From Nitriliruptoraceae bacterium (GTDB lineage Bacteria; Actinomycetota; Nitriliruptoria; Nitriliruptorales; Nitriliruptoraceae), in NCBI GenBank assembly GCA_007117945.1, contig SKTN01000004.1, positions 1 to 11,708 on the forward strand: a stretch of 11,708 bases of DNA, written 5' to 3'. The notes under the pieces are model-generated. The model was not told the DNA's origin and searched no databases. It saw only the letters and a list, made by a program, of their open reading frames with translations. Below, in pieces: positions 1-6,149 of the stretch. Numbering within the stretch: position 1 is the stretch's first letter; every line of letters starts with the position of its first letter. A program made the position numbers and the translations under genes.

Positions 1-381
1 TGGGTGGACCACGGCGCCGGCGAGGACTCCCTCGGCGTCGACGCACGCGATGGACACGCACCACAGCGGCTGGCCGTAGAGGAAGTTCACGGTGCCGTCG
101 AGGGGGTCGATGACCCACGTCCTACCGCTGGTGCCCTCGCGCTGCCCCTCGCCCTCCTCCCCGAGGATGCCGTCATCGGGCAGCGCGGTGGTCAGCCCCT
201 CCACGATGGTGCGCTCGGCCGCGGCGTCGGCCTCGGAGACCGGATCGGTGGCGCTGGACTTGTGGGACACCCCGAGGTCGGCCCCACCGGCCAGCTCCGC
301 GGCGAAGCGCAGGAGCAGCTCGCCTGCCGCGACGCCCACCTCCACGGCCAGGGCCCGCAAGGCATCGGGGTCGGTGTCCAT
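1..381 (-). CDS. Inositol monophosphatase family protein (N-terminal part, truncated by window edge)
   Basis: Probable Mg2+-dependent phosphatase of the inositol monophosphatase superfamily, acting in the cytoplasm on a phosphorylated small molecule such as inositol phosphate, histidinol phosphate or a related sugar phosphate. The 127 visible residues show the N-terminal half of the fold: TDPVSEAD at 45-52, the metal-binding Glu in GEEG (74-77), and the core motif DPLDGTVNF (92-100), which supplies two metal-binding Asp residues (92, 95). The start is ATG at 379-381, preceded on the minus strand by AGGAG at 5-nt spacing. The C-terminal half, including the second WDxAA-type motif, lies beyond position 1, so substrate class cannot be decided; SuhB, HisN and CysQ-like members share these motifs. 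It is divergent from the unrecognised gene at 562. A TAGGCT -10-like box lies about 50 bp upstream. The family call is firm; the substrate is not. Confidence 0.93.
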   Translation of the reverse strand, partial: MDTDPDALRALAVEVGVAAGELLLRFAAELAGGADLGVSHKSSATDPVSEADAAAERTIVEGLTTALPDDGILGEEGEGQREGTSGRTWVIDPLDGTVNFLYGQPLWCVSIACVDAEGVLAGAVVHP

Positions 382-428
382 GACGGCTCCTGCGGGGCTC
401 GCGTGCGGCGGGGGGCGGGGCAGCCGCG

Positions 429-434
429 AGCCTA
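429..434 (-). promoter_or_regulatory. Candidate -10 box (TAGGCT) for the inositol monophosphatase gene
   Basis: On the minus strand the sequence reads TAGGCT, an actinobacterial TANNNT-type -10 hexamer. It would place a transcript start near 422 and give a leader of about 40 nt that includes the visible AGGAG ribosome site. I see no good -35 hexamer at 16-18 nt spacing, so the call rests on position and on the recurrence of the same hexamer upstream of two other genes in this window. Confidence 0.35.
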
Positions 435-520
435 CGAGGTCGGGCGGCGGGGGACGCCACGACGGTCATCCACAGGCCAGGGCACATCCGTGGCCACCTG
501 CGGGCCGGTGTGGGTGACGA

Positions 521-534
521 TCGGTGTCCACCGA
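521..534. repeat. Short palindrome (6-bp arms, 2-bp centre) upstream of the 562 gene
   Basis: The sequence TCGGTG-TC-CACCGA is a perfect inverted repeat with a 2-bp centre. It lies 27 bp before the ATG at 562, in the 180-bp divergent gap shared with the inositol monophosphatase gene. The position would suit an operator for a dimeric regulator or a small 5'-leader hairpin. No regulator gene is adjacent, and short palindromes arise by chance in GC-rich DNA. The rest of the gap (382-561) holds ribosome sites for both genes and the candidate -10 box, and nothing else I can support. Confidence 0.3.
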
Positions 535-561
535 CCGTGTCGACGAGCAGACAGGGAGATC

Positions 562-1179
562 ATGCAGCTGCCACCCCCACCGATGTGCACCTGGGACGAC
601 GCCGAGGACCTGCTCCTGACGGGCGCCCGCGCCGACCTCGATGCCGGCTACACCCCGCTGCCCACCATCGCCGCCTTCGACGGCGACGAGGCCGTGGCTT
701 ACGGCGTGCTGCGCCCCCTCGACGAGCGCGGACCCGTGCCCGCCCTCGTGGAGGTCATGGCACTGCTGCTGCCCTGCGGGGTGGACCGCGTGGCCCTGCT
801 CCTCCCCGGCCGCGCGTGGTCGGTGGACGATCCCGTGCCCCCGGTGTGCGAGGACGGCGACCTGCGTGCCCGGGTGGTCGTGCTCCTGCAGGCGGACGGC
901 GCCACGGCGCCCTGCCGACCCCGGACACGACTGCTGAGCGTGGAGCCAGCCCCCGGCCACGGCCAGTGGGACCTCGTCGAGGCACCGGTCGACAGCAGCG
1001 AGGTGGAGGCACCCCTGGTCGATGCGGTCCGCATCCTGCTCGAGGGACGCGACGAGATGATCACCGGCACCGACGGCTACGACCTGGTCGCCCAGCTCGG
1101 TCGGGTGCTCCTGCTCGGCCACGAACTGGCGCTCTCCCCCCGGCTCGCAGACCGGCTGACCCTGGCCAGTGCGGTGTGA
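562..1179 (+). CDS. Hypothetical protein, 205 aa, no family recognised
   Basis: I do not recognise this protein. The start is ATG at 562, with GGGAG a few nucleotides upstream; the open frame continues further 5' but without a comparable ribosome site. The product is acidic and appears cytoplasmic, with no signal peptide or transmembrane segment. It has alternating hydrophobic and charged stretches typical of an alpha/beta fold, including VEVMALLLPCGVDRVALLLP around residues 68-87, and a helical C-terminus. Codon use matches its neighbours, with strong G/C third positions, which supports a real gene. It is followed 50 bp downstream by msrB on the same strand, so the two may share a transcript. 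That alone is too weak to infer a role in oxidative stress. It could be a lineage-restricted conserved protein. Confidence 0.75.
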   Translation: MQLPPPPMCTWDDAEDLLLTGARADLDAGYTPLPTIAAFDGDEAVAYGVLRPLDERGPVPALVEVMALLLPCGVDRVALLLPGRAWSVDDPVPPVCEDGDLRARVVVLLQADGATAPCRPRTRLLSVEPAPGHGQWDLVEAPVDSSEVEAPLVDAVRILLEGRDEMITGTDGYDLVAQLGRVLLLGHELALSPRLADRLTLASAV

Positions 1180-1229
1180 GGCCAGCGCCACGCCGTACCC
1201 TGCTGGCAGCCGGCAGGAAGGGCACCAGG

Positions 1230-1643
1230 GTGAGCGAACGCGCGGAGTGGACCGAGGCACAGTGGCGTGAGGCCCTCGACCCGGACGCCTACCACGTGCT
1301 GCGGGAGGCGGGTACCGAGCGCCCCTTCACGGGGGCGTACTGGGACACCTCCACCCCCGGCCTGTACCGCTGCCGGGGCTGCGGGACGGAGCTGTTCCGC
1401 TCGGAGACGAAGTTCGACGCCCACTGCGGGTGGCCGAGCTTCTACGCGCCCTCGGAGCAGGACGCGGTCACCCTGCACACCGACCGGGCACTCGGGATGG
1501 TGCGCACCGAGGTCCGGTGCGCCAACTGCGACGGCCACCTCGGCCACGTCTTCGAGGACGCACCCGACCAGCCCACGGGGCTGCGCTACTGCATCAACTC
1601 CGTCGCGCTCGAGCTCGAGGAGGGCGCGGACGCCGCGAGCTGA
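1230..1643 (+). CDS. msrB: Peptide-methionine (R)-S-oxide reductase MsrB
   Basis: Repairs oxidised proteins by reducing the R epimer of methionine sulfoxide, using thioredoxin as electron donor, in the cytoplasm. At 137 residues it is the normal single-domain length. All signature residues are visible: the structural zinc pairs C48/C51 and C97/C100; TKFDAHCGWPSF (60-71), which contains the candidate resolving C66 at the position equivalent to E. coli C63/64; HLGHVF (103-108); and catalytic C121 in RYCINS. The start is GTG at 1230 with AGGAAGG 8 nt upstream; a longer in-frame reading exists upstream but would run through the preceding gene. No msrA is in the window. It lies 50 bp after the unrecognised 205-residue gene and is convergent with plsC. 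This is a canonical two-cysteine, zinc-containing MsrB. Confidence 0.97.
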   Translation: MSERAEWTEAQWREALDPDAYHVLREAGTERPFTGAYWDTSTPGLYRCRGCGTELFRSETKFDAHCGWPSFYAPSEQDAVTLHTDRALGMVRTEVRCANCDGHLGHVFEDAPDQPTGLRYCINSVALELEEGADAAS

Positions 1644-1664
1644 GCCCGGGGCAGCAGCGCGCTC

Positions 1665-1692
1665 GCCGGGACGCCAGCACGCCGGTCCCGGC
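1665..1692. terminator. GC-rich hairpin between convergent msrB and plsC (candidate bidirectional terminator)
   Basis: GCCGGGAC (1665-1672) is perfectly complementary to GTCCCGGC (1685-1692), giving an 8-bp stem with a 12-nt loop. It sits within the 53-bp gap between the stop codons of the two convergent genes. There is no T-run on either side, so it is not a classical intrinsic terminator. U-tract-less hairpins at convergent gene ends are common in actinobacteria, which makes a termination or 3'-end-stabilising role plausible. Confidence 0.5.
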
Positions 1693-1696
1693 TGCC

Positions 1697-2482
1697 TCAG
1701 CCCCGTTGCTGATCGGTGTCGTCGCCGTCCGCGTCGGGGTCGTCACCATCGGCAGGATCGTCGGCCATCGTGCCCGAGGGGGTCTCGAGCACCCCGGACA
1801 CGTCGACGTCACCGGACTTGACCTTCGCGCCGTACTCGTCGACGTACTCCTGGCCCGACAGCAGCATGATCTCGTACATCAGCTCGTCGGTGGCGGAGCG
1901 CAGCACGAAGGGGTCCGCGCGCCGCTCGAAGTAGCGGCTGAGGTCCAGGGGGCTGCCGTAGCGCATCAGCACGGGACCGCGCTTGGGGACGCGCGCGCCC
2001 GTCGGCAGCGCCATGTCGGTCCCGTGGATGCCGCAGTGGATGATCGGCACCTCGGCCTCCAGCGCCATGCGCACCGGTCCCGTCTTGCCGCGGTACAGGC
2101 GCCCGTCGGGGCTGCGGGTGCCCTCCGGGTAGATGCCGAGGAGCTCGCCGCTGCGCAGGATCTCCACGCCCGTGGCCAGGCTCGCGTCCCCCTCGCCCTT
2201 GCCACGGCGCAGGGGCACCACGCCGGTCCCCTGGAAGAACCACTTCGTGCGCCACGAGTCCCAGTAGTCGGCCTTGCCGAGGAAGTAGACCGGGCGGGCG
2301 ACGTTCATCGGCAGCACGAGGGAGTCGATGAAGGACAGGTGGTTGCAGGCCAGGATGGCCGGCTCCCGCTCCGGGATGTTCTCCAACCCCTCCACGGTCA
2401 CCTGCAGGTAGGGGTTGAGCACCGGTGGCAAGGCCCGCTTCAGGGCTCGGTACATCCGTGGTGCATCCCGCATCCCCGCCAC
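1697..2482 (-). CDS. plsC: 1-acyl-sn-glycerol-3-phosphate acyltransferase family protein (PlsC type)
   Basis: Probable membrane-associated acyltransferase that adds a fatty acyl chain to a lysophospholipid, typically making phosphatidic acid from lysophosphatidic acid. Of 261 residues, four acyltransferase motifs appear in order: NHLSFID (47-53, catalytic H48/D53), GTGVVPLRRG (85-94), YPEGTRS (118-124, phosphate binding) and VPIIHC (145-150). The start is chosen as GTG at 2480-2482 because GGGAGGAG precedes it by 5 nt; ATG at 2471-2473 is an alternative, and a longer frame reaches 2566 without better signals. The last 25 or so residues are very acidic (repeated DD, D-x-D) and look disordered. 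No strong transmembrane helix is visible, as in several PlsC-like proteins that bind membranes peripherally. It stands alone, convergent with msrB. The precise acyl acceptor is unknown. Confidence 0.93.
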   Translation of the reverse strand: MAGMRDAPRMYRALKRALPPVLNPYLQVTVEGLENIPEREPAILACNHLSFIDSLVLPMNVARPVYFLGKADYWDSWRTKWFFQGTGVVPLRRGKGEGDASLATGVEILRSGELLGIYPEGTRSPDGRLYRGKTGPVRMALEAEVPIIHCGIHGTDMALPTGARVPKRGPVLMRYGSPLDLSRYFERRADPFVLRSATDELMYEIMLLSGQEYVDEYGAKVKSGDVDVSGVLETPSGTMADDPADGDDPDADGDDTDQQRG

Positions 2483-2581
2483 GTGCGCTCCTCCCTGCTC
2501 CTGGACCGGACGCCCCGTCCGGTGTCCCGCCAACGCCACGCCACCTCCCGCGGTGGGAGCGCTCATGCCGGTGACATCCCG

Positions 2582-2593
2582 GCACGGCCGTGC
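2582..2593. repeat. 12-bp perfect palindrome downstream of the predicted plsC promoter
   Basis: GCACGGCCGTGC reads identically on both strands. It lies just inside the transcript expected from the candidate plsC promoter and about 130 bp before the divergent gene at 2720. That is a typical position for an operator. It could equally be a chance palindrome in GC-rich DNA. The remainder of the 2483-2719 gap holds the two ribosome sites, the plsC promoter candidate and two close CTAG tetramers, but no gene I can support. Confidence 0.3.
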
Positions 2594-2607
2594 GCTGACA
2601 CCTCGCT

Positions 2608-2636
2608 AGCCTAGGGAGGCACCCGGGGGGCGTCGA
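2608..2636 (-). promoter_or_regulatory. Candidate sigma-70-type promoter for plsC
   Basis: On the minus strand TCGACG (2631-2636; compare TTGACx) is followed by exactly 17 nt and then TAGGCT (2608-2613; compare TAGGNT). The transcript would start near 2601 and carry a leader of roughly 120 nt before the GTG start at 2482. Both hexamers and the spacing fit housekeeping promoters of high-GC actinobacteria. This is the best promoter match I found in the window. Confidence 0.5.
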
Positions 2637-2719
2637 GCATCGAACCTCCCGCGAACCGTGCCCACGACCCGACCACATCGGGGGCACCCGCCCCGCAGCG
2701 TGGTCCACCCGGAGGAACC

Positions 2720-3190
2720 GTGGCCGAGGACATGGGAACCTGGCCGCCCGAGCAGGCGACGGTCCTGCTCGAGGTCCTGAGCGAGGCGGGGCTCAAGCCC
2801 GACGCGAAGCGCACCCGCGAGGGCGTGTCGGTGACGGTGCCTGACGAGCAGTCCGACGAGGCGCACCGTCAACTGGTCGCCAACATGGATCGCATCGCCA
2901 GTGCGGCGCGCCAACCCAAGGGGCAGGGAAACCGCTCGCGACGGCCCCGCGAGGTCAAGGGTGCGGACAACCCGCAGCCCAAGGACCCCCAGCAGATGGC
3001 CTCTGAGCGGCTGCAGCGCATCGCCCGTCCCCTGGGCCTGATCCTGATCGCGCTGCTGCTGTTCGCCACCGTCGGCCGGATCAACCCGGTGATCGCCTTC
3101 GTGGTCCTCGGGGTCCTGATCTACATCATCGGCAAGCGTGCCCAGCAGCAGGGTGGCCAGGGTGGCTCGGGCCCCGGACCGATCCGCTAG
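2720..3190 (+). CDS. Hypothetical small membrane protein, 156 aa
   Basis: I do not recognise a named family. The start is GTG at 2720, directly after GGAGGAACC. Residues about 10-60 form a small soluble domain with an LLEVLSEAGLKPDAKRT... helix followed by a GVSVTVPDEQ strand. This vaguely recalls the small DUF2007-like signal-transduction fold, but that is only a pattern impression. Residues 65-100 are a basic, polar linker. Two closely spaced hydrophobic helices (about 105-118 and 121-138) form a hairpin anchor, followed by a Gly/Gln-rich tail. The short N-terminal domain without a signal peptide suggests a cytoplasmic domain tethered to the membrane. It is divergent from plsC. Its stop codon overlaps that of the convergent peptidase at 3187-3190. 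It could be a lineage-conserved envelope-associated protein. Confidence 0.82.
   Translation: MAEDMGTWPPEQATVLLEVLSEAGLKPDAKRTREGVSVTVPDEQSDEAHRQLVANMDRIASAARQPKGQGNRSRRPREVKGADNPQPKDPQQMASERLQRIARPLGLILIALLLFATVGRINPVIAFVVLGVLIYIIGKRAQQQGGQGGSGPGPIR
3187..3190. other. Shared CTAG: stop codons of two convergent genes
   Basis: The palindromic CTAG gives TAG on the plus strand (3188-3190, small membrane protein) and TAG on the minus strand (3187-3189, S9 peptidase). There is no spacer and no room for a terminator between the two genes, so their transcripts must overlap at the 3' ends or terminate inside the opposite gene. Confidence 0.95.
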
Positions 3191-5463
3191 CTCGCCGCCG
3201 GGCTGCCTCCGAGGGCCCCACGCAGGAACGCGACCTGGGTGGTCAACAGGCGCTCGGCGATGTCCTCCTGGGGCGTCATGTGGGTGACCCCGGACAGCGG
3301 CAGCACGTTGTGGTCCCGGCCGTCGGCCAGCAGCGCCGCCGACAGCCGCAGGGTGTGCGCCGCGACGACGTTGTCGTCGGCCAGCCCGTGGATCAACAGC
3401 AGCCGGGGTGGCCTCGGCCCCGACCAGGGACGCGCCCCCGGCAGGGCGCCACCGGCGTCCACCAGGCTGGAGCGGTGGTAGGCCTCGGGCTCCTGCTCGG
3501 GGTGGCCGAGGTAGCGCTCGGTGTAGTGGGTGTCGTAGAGCGTCCAGTCGGTGACCGGGGCCCCCGCGATGGCGCAGCGGAACACCTCGGGGGCGCGCAG
3601 CACCGCCAGCGCGGCGAGGTAGCCACCGAAGGACCAGCCGCGGATCGCGACCCGCTCCAGATCCAGGCGGGGGTGCGTGCGCGCCACGGCGTGCAACGCG
3701 TCGATCTGGTCAGCGAGGACCGGGCCGGCGAGGTCCCGGTGGACCGCCCGCTCCCACACGGGACCGCGTCCGGGGCTGCCGCGACCATCGGTGACCAGGA
3801 CAGCGAACCCCTGGTCGGCGAGCCACTGGGACGCCAGGTAGGGGCCGGGGGCGGCCAGGACCCGTTGCGCGTGGGGTCCGCCGTAGGGGTCGAGGACCAC
3901 GGGTAGCCGCTGGCGGCCGTCATCGTCGCTGGGCAGCAGCAACGCGGTGTGCAGCGCGCGCTGACCGACCACGGCGAAGCGTGGCGCCGGGGTGATCCCG
4001 GGGCGCTCCGCGACCACCTCAAGGGGGTGGACGACGAGGTGCTCCTGTCCCAGCTCGTCCCGCCGCCGCCAACCCACGGTCACCGTGGGCTGGGCGCCGT
4101 CCACCACCACGGTGGTCTCCACCCAGGGGGGCTCCTGTCCCGCCGGCAGATCCTGCGGTGCCGCCCAGCAGCGCCGTCCGGGGACCAGGCCACGCACCCC
4201 CGGCCGCTGGTCGGCGGTGTCGCTGTGCACCACGGCGTCGTGGCCCTCGGCCAGGATGACCTCGTAGGCATCGATGCGGGTGGGGTCGCCCGCCGGGCTC
4301 GCGAGGACCGTCACCACCTCGAGATCGTCCTGCTGTCCGGCGTCCGTCGGCCCGGGGAGGTCGCCGGCAGCGAGCACGGAGCGGATCTGGAGGCCCGGCG
4401 GGGTGCACACCGCGCCGTCGAGGCACAGCGCCCGGCTGCCACCCTCACCGTGTTGCGAGCGGTCCTCCACCGTCACCAGGCGATCCCCGAGCCATCGCGG
4501 GGTCCCGGGGACCAGCTCCACCCAGCAGGGGTCGGTCCAGGTGCGCACGGTCCGGGTGCTGCCCGTGTCGGGGTCGACCGCGCGGACCTCGGCCGTGCGC
4601 TGGTCGCGGGGCTGCAGCAGCACGGTCAGGGGGTCGCGGCCCCAGGACACCTCGGCGAGGTACTCCCCCACCCCGGGCTCCCAGCGCACCGCGGTGCGGG
4701 CCCCGGCGTCCACGTCGACGACCCACAGGGACACCTCGGCGTTGGTGGTGCCCGCGGCCGGGTAGGGGTGGGTGCGGGCGGGCGTCGCGGGCTGTGAGGG
4801 GTCGGCGATGGTCCAGGCCGCCACCTCCCGCTCGTCCACCCGTGCGACCGCCAGGCGTCGTCCCGACCCCTCCCACCAGAACCCGCGTCCGCGCCCCATC
4901 TCCTCCTGCGCCACGAACTCCGCCCGGCCCCAGCTCACGCCCTCCTCGGCCACCAGCAGCCGGTCCCGTCCGGGGACACCGGGCTCGGCGAGTTCGAGCA
5001 GGCGCAGCGCACCCCCGGCGTGGTAGGCGACGGCCCGGCCATCGGGTGCCGGTCGGGGGTCGAAGGGCCCCGGTGGGGTCTCGTGGGTGGTCACCGCGCC
5101 CGACACGAGGTCGACGGTGTGCAGGGCGCCACCGAGCACGAAGGCCGCCACGGTGCCCGCGGCGTCGACGGCGTAGGACACGATGCCGTCGGCCTGCTCA
5201 CGGGCGCGTTCACGCCGGGCCCGCTCCTCGGCCGACAGTCCGCCGGCACCGTCCGCCAGCGCCGCGGCGTCCACGAGGGTGGTGGTGACACCCGTGACCG
5301 GGTCGTGGCGCATGAGGTGGGTGACGGGGTCGCTGCCGCTGTCGGTGCGCAGGAACAGCACCAGGGGGCCAGCCGGGGTGAGCAGGGGCGTGAAGGCGCG
5401 GGGCACCCCGAGGGTGAACCGGCGGGTCCGGGCGTGCTGGCGGGGGAAGCTGTCGGTGCTCAC
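3187..5463 (-). CDS. S9 family serine peptidase, dipeptidyl-peptidase IV (DPP4) type
   Basis: Predicted prolyl-oligopeptidase-family serine exopeptidase that releases dipeptides from peptide N-termini. At 758 residues it is the usual length, with an N-terminal beta-propeller (about 20-480) and a C-terminal alpha/beta-hydrolase domain (about 500-750). Visible signatures are the double Glu of DPP IV-type enzymes in QEEMGRGRGFWW (E187/E188, which anchor the substrate amino group), YGGP (Y527, oxyanion Tyr), GWSFGGY (nucleophile S611), HGLADDNV (D696, N698) and GVTHMTP (H728). There is no signal peptide, so it is probably cytoplasmic. The start is GTG at 5461-5463, preceded by GAGGAG at 8 nt, and it overlaps the stop of the upstream EEP gene by 4 bp. 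The frame continues much further upstream, but only through the other genes. It is the last gene of the leftward train. The tail overlaps the convergent gene's stop. Confidence 0.94.
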   Translation of the reverse strand: MSTDSFPRQHARTRRFTLGVPRAFTPLLTPAGPLVLFLRTDSGSDPVTHLMRHDPVTGVTTTLVDAAALADGAGGLSAEERARRERAREQADGIVSYAVDAAGTVAAFVLGGALHTVDLVSGAVTTHETPPGPFDPRPAPDGRAVAYHAGGALRLLELAEPGVPGRDRLLVAEEGVSWGRAEFVAQEEMGRGRGFWWEGSGRRLAVARVDEREVAAWTIADPSQPATPARTHPYPAAGTTNAEVSLWVVDVDAGARTAVRWEPGVGEYLAEVSWGRDPLTVLLQPRDQRTAEVRAVDPDTGSTRTVRTWTDPCWVELVPGTPRWLGDRLVTVEDRSQHGEGGSRALCLDGAVCTPPGLQIRSVLAAGDLPGPTDAGQQDDLEVVTVLASPAGDPTRIDAYEVILAEGHDAVVHSDTADQRPGVRGLVPGRRCWAAPQDLPAGQEPPWVETTVVVDGAQPTVTVGWRRRDELGQEHLVVHPLEVVAERPGITPAPRFAVVGQRALHTALLLPSDDDGRQRLPVVLDPYGGPHAQRVLAAPGPYLASQWLADQGFAVLVTDGRGSPGRGPVWERAVHRDLAGPVLADQIDALHAVARTHPRLDLERVAIRGWSFGGYLAALAVLRAPEVFRCAIAGAPVTDWTLYDTHYTERYLGHPEQEPEAYHRSSLVDAGGALPGARPWSGPRPPRLLLIHGLADDNVVAAHTLRLSAALLADGRDHNVLPLSGVTHMTPQEDIAERLLTTQVAFLRGALGGSPAAS

Positions 5464-6149
5464 CCCTGGCGCTCCTCGGGCTCGGGCAGGGCACGGGCGC
5501 CGAGGTCGACGACCACGGGCCGGTGGTGGCTGGCCAGGGCGACGTGGTCCTCGGTAGGCACCATCGCCGCGCGCACCTCCAGACGGCGGCTGACGAACAC
5601 GAAGTCCTGCCGGGTGCTGGGATCCACGGTGGGGTAGGTGAGGCCGGCGCCGCTGCCCGCCACGGCGTGGGCGTCCTGCATGCGCTCGGCCAGGGCGGCG
5701 GCCACCGGGGAGCGGATCGACTCGTTGAGGTCGGTACCGATCACCGAGGGCTGCTCGATGCTGTCCAGGAAGTCCAGCAGCTCCGTGAGGTTGGTGCGCC
5801 GTACCTCGGGACGCAGCCCGAACTGCACGGCGGTCACCGACACCCCGAGCCCACCGACGCTGAGGATGGCGTGGGTGGCCTGACGGGAGGGGACATCGCG
5901 TGGGGTCGTCAGGGGCACCAGGTTGGTGGCGCGGACCCGGACGTCCTCCTGGGCCAGGATCGCGGTACCCGTGCCCCGCCGGCCGGCGCGGGCCACGATG
6001 TCGAGCCCCGCGAAGCGCGACAGTGCCTTGAAGCGCCCCGTGCTGGGGATCTCGGTCAGGCACACCACGTCCGGTTCCAGGGCGGCGAGGAGCCGGCCGG
6101 CGGCGACCGGGTCGAGCCCGCCGCTGACGTTGTAGGCGACCAGCCTCAT
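5460..6149 (-). CDS. Endonuclease/exonuclease/phosphatase (EEP) family protein
   Basis: A 229-residue protein of the EEP fold, a metal-dependent phosphodiesterase or phosphatase superfamily that includes exonuclease III, sphingomyelinases and inositol 5-phosphatases. The motifs come in order: AYNV (N7), CLTEIP (metal ligand E33), GTGTAI (60-65), GTDLNE (D140/N142), TRQDFVFVS (D182) and ASHHRPVVVDL (H209). The normal SDH near the C-terminus reads SHH here (H208 replaces Asp), and the usual central H-L reads Q-F (109-110), so activity or specificity may differ from the norm. The start is ATG at 6147-6149, overlapping the ROK kinase stop by 4 bp; its own stop overlaps the peptidase start, so it is translationally coupled on both sides. 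There is no signal peptide or membrane anchor. In Streptomyces an EEP-type gene next to glkA is, from memory, also seen. Substrate unknown. Confidence 0.85.
   Translation of the reverse strand: MRLVAYNVSGGLDPVAAGRLLAALEPDVVCLTEIPSTGRFKALSRFAGLDIVARAGRRGTGTAILAQEDVRVRATNLVPLTTPRDVPSRQATHAILSVGGLGVSVTAVQFGLRPEVRRTNLTELLDFLDSIEQPSVIGTDLNESIRSPVAAALAERMQDAHAVAGSGAGLTYPTVDPSTRQDFVFVSRRLEVRAAMVPTEDHVALASHHRPVVVDLGARALPEPEERQG

Noticed and set aside
4..561. An upstream extension of the 205-aa gene to position 4, and similar plus-strand frames across 1-520
   Set aside because: It lies antisense to the clear inositol monophosphatase motifs and has no ribosome site; it is a GC-rich shadow frame.
1430..2614. 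A long plus-strand frame over msrB and plsC
   Set aside because: Antisense to the PlsC motifs and out of frame with MsrB; shadow of high-GC coding sequence.
3239..5283. Several plus-strand frames antisense to the peptidase
   Set aside because: Arg/Gly/Ala-rich translations without domains, no ribosome sites, and full overlap with clear S9 motifs on the other strand.
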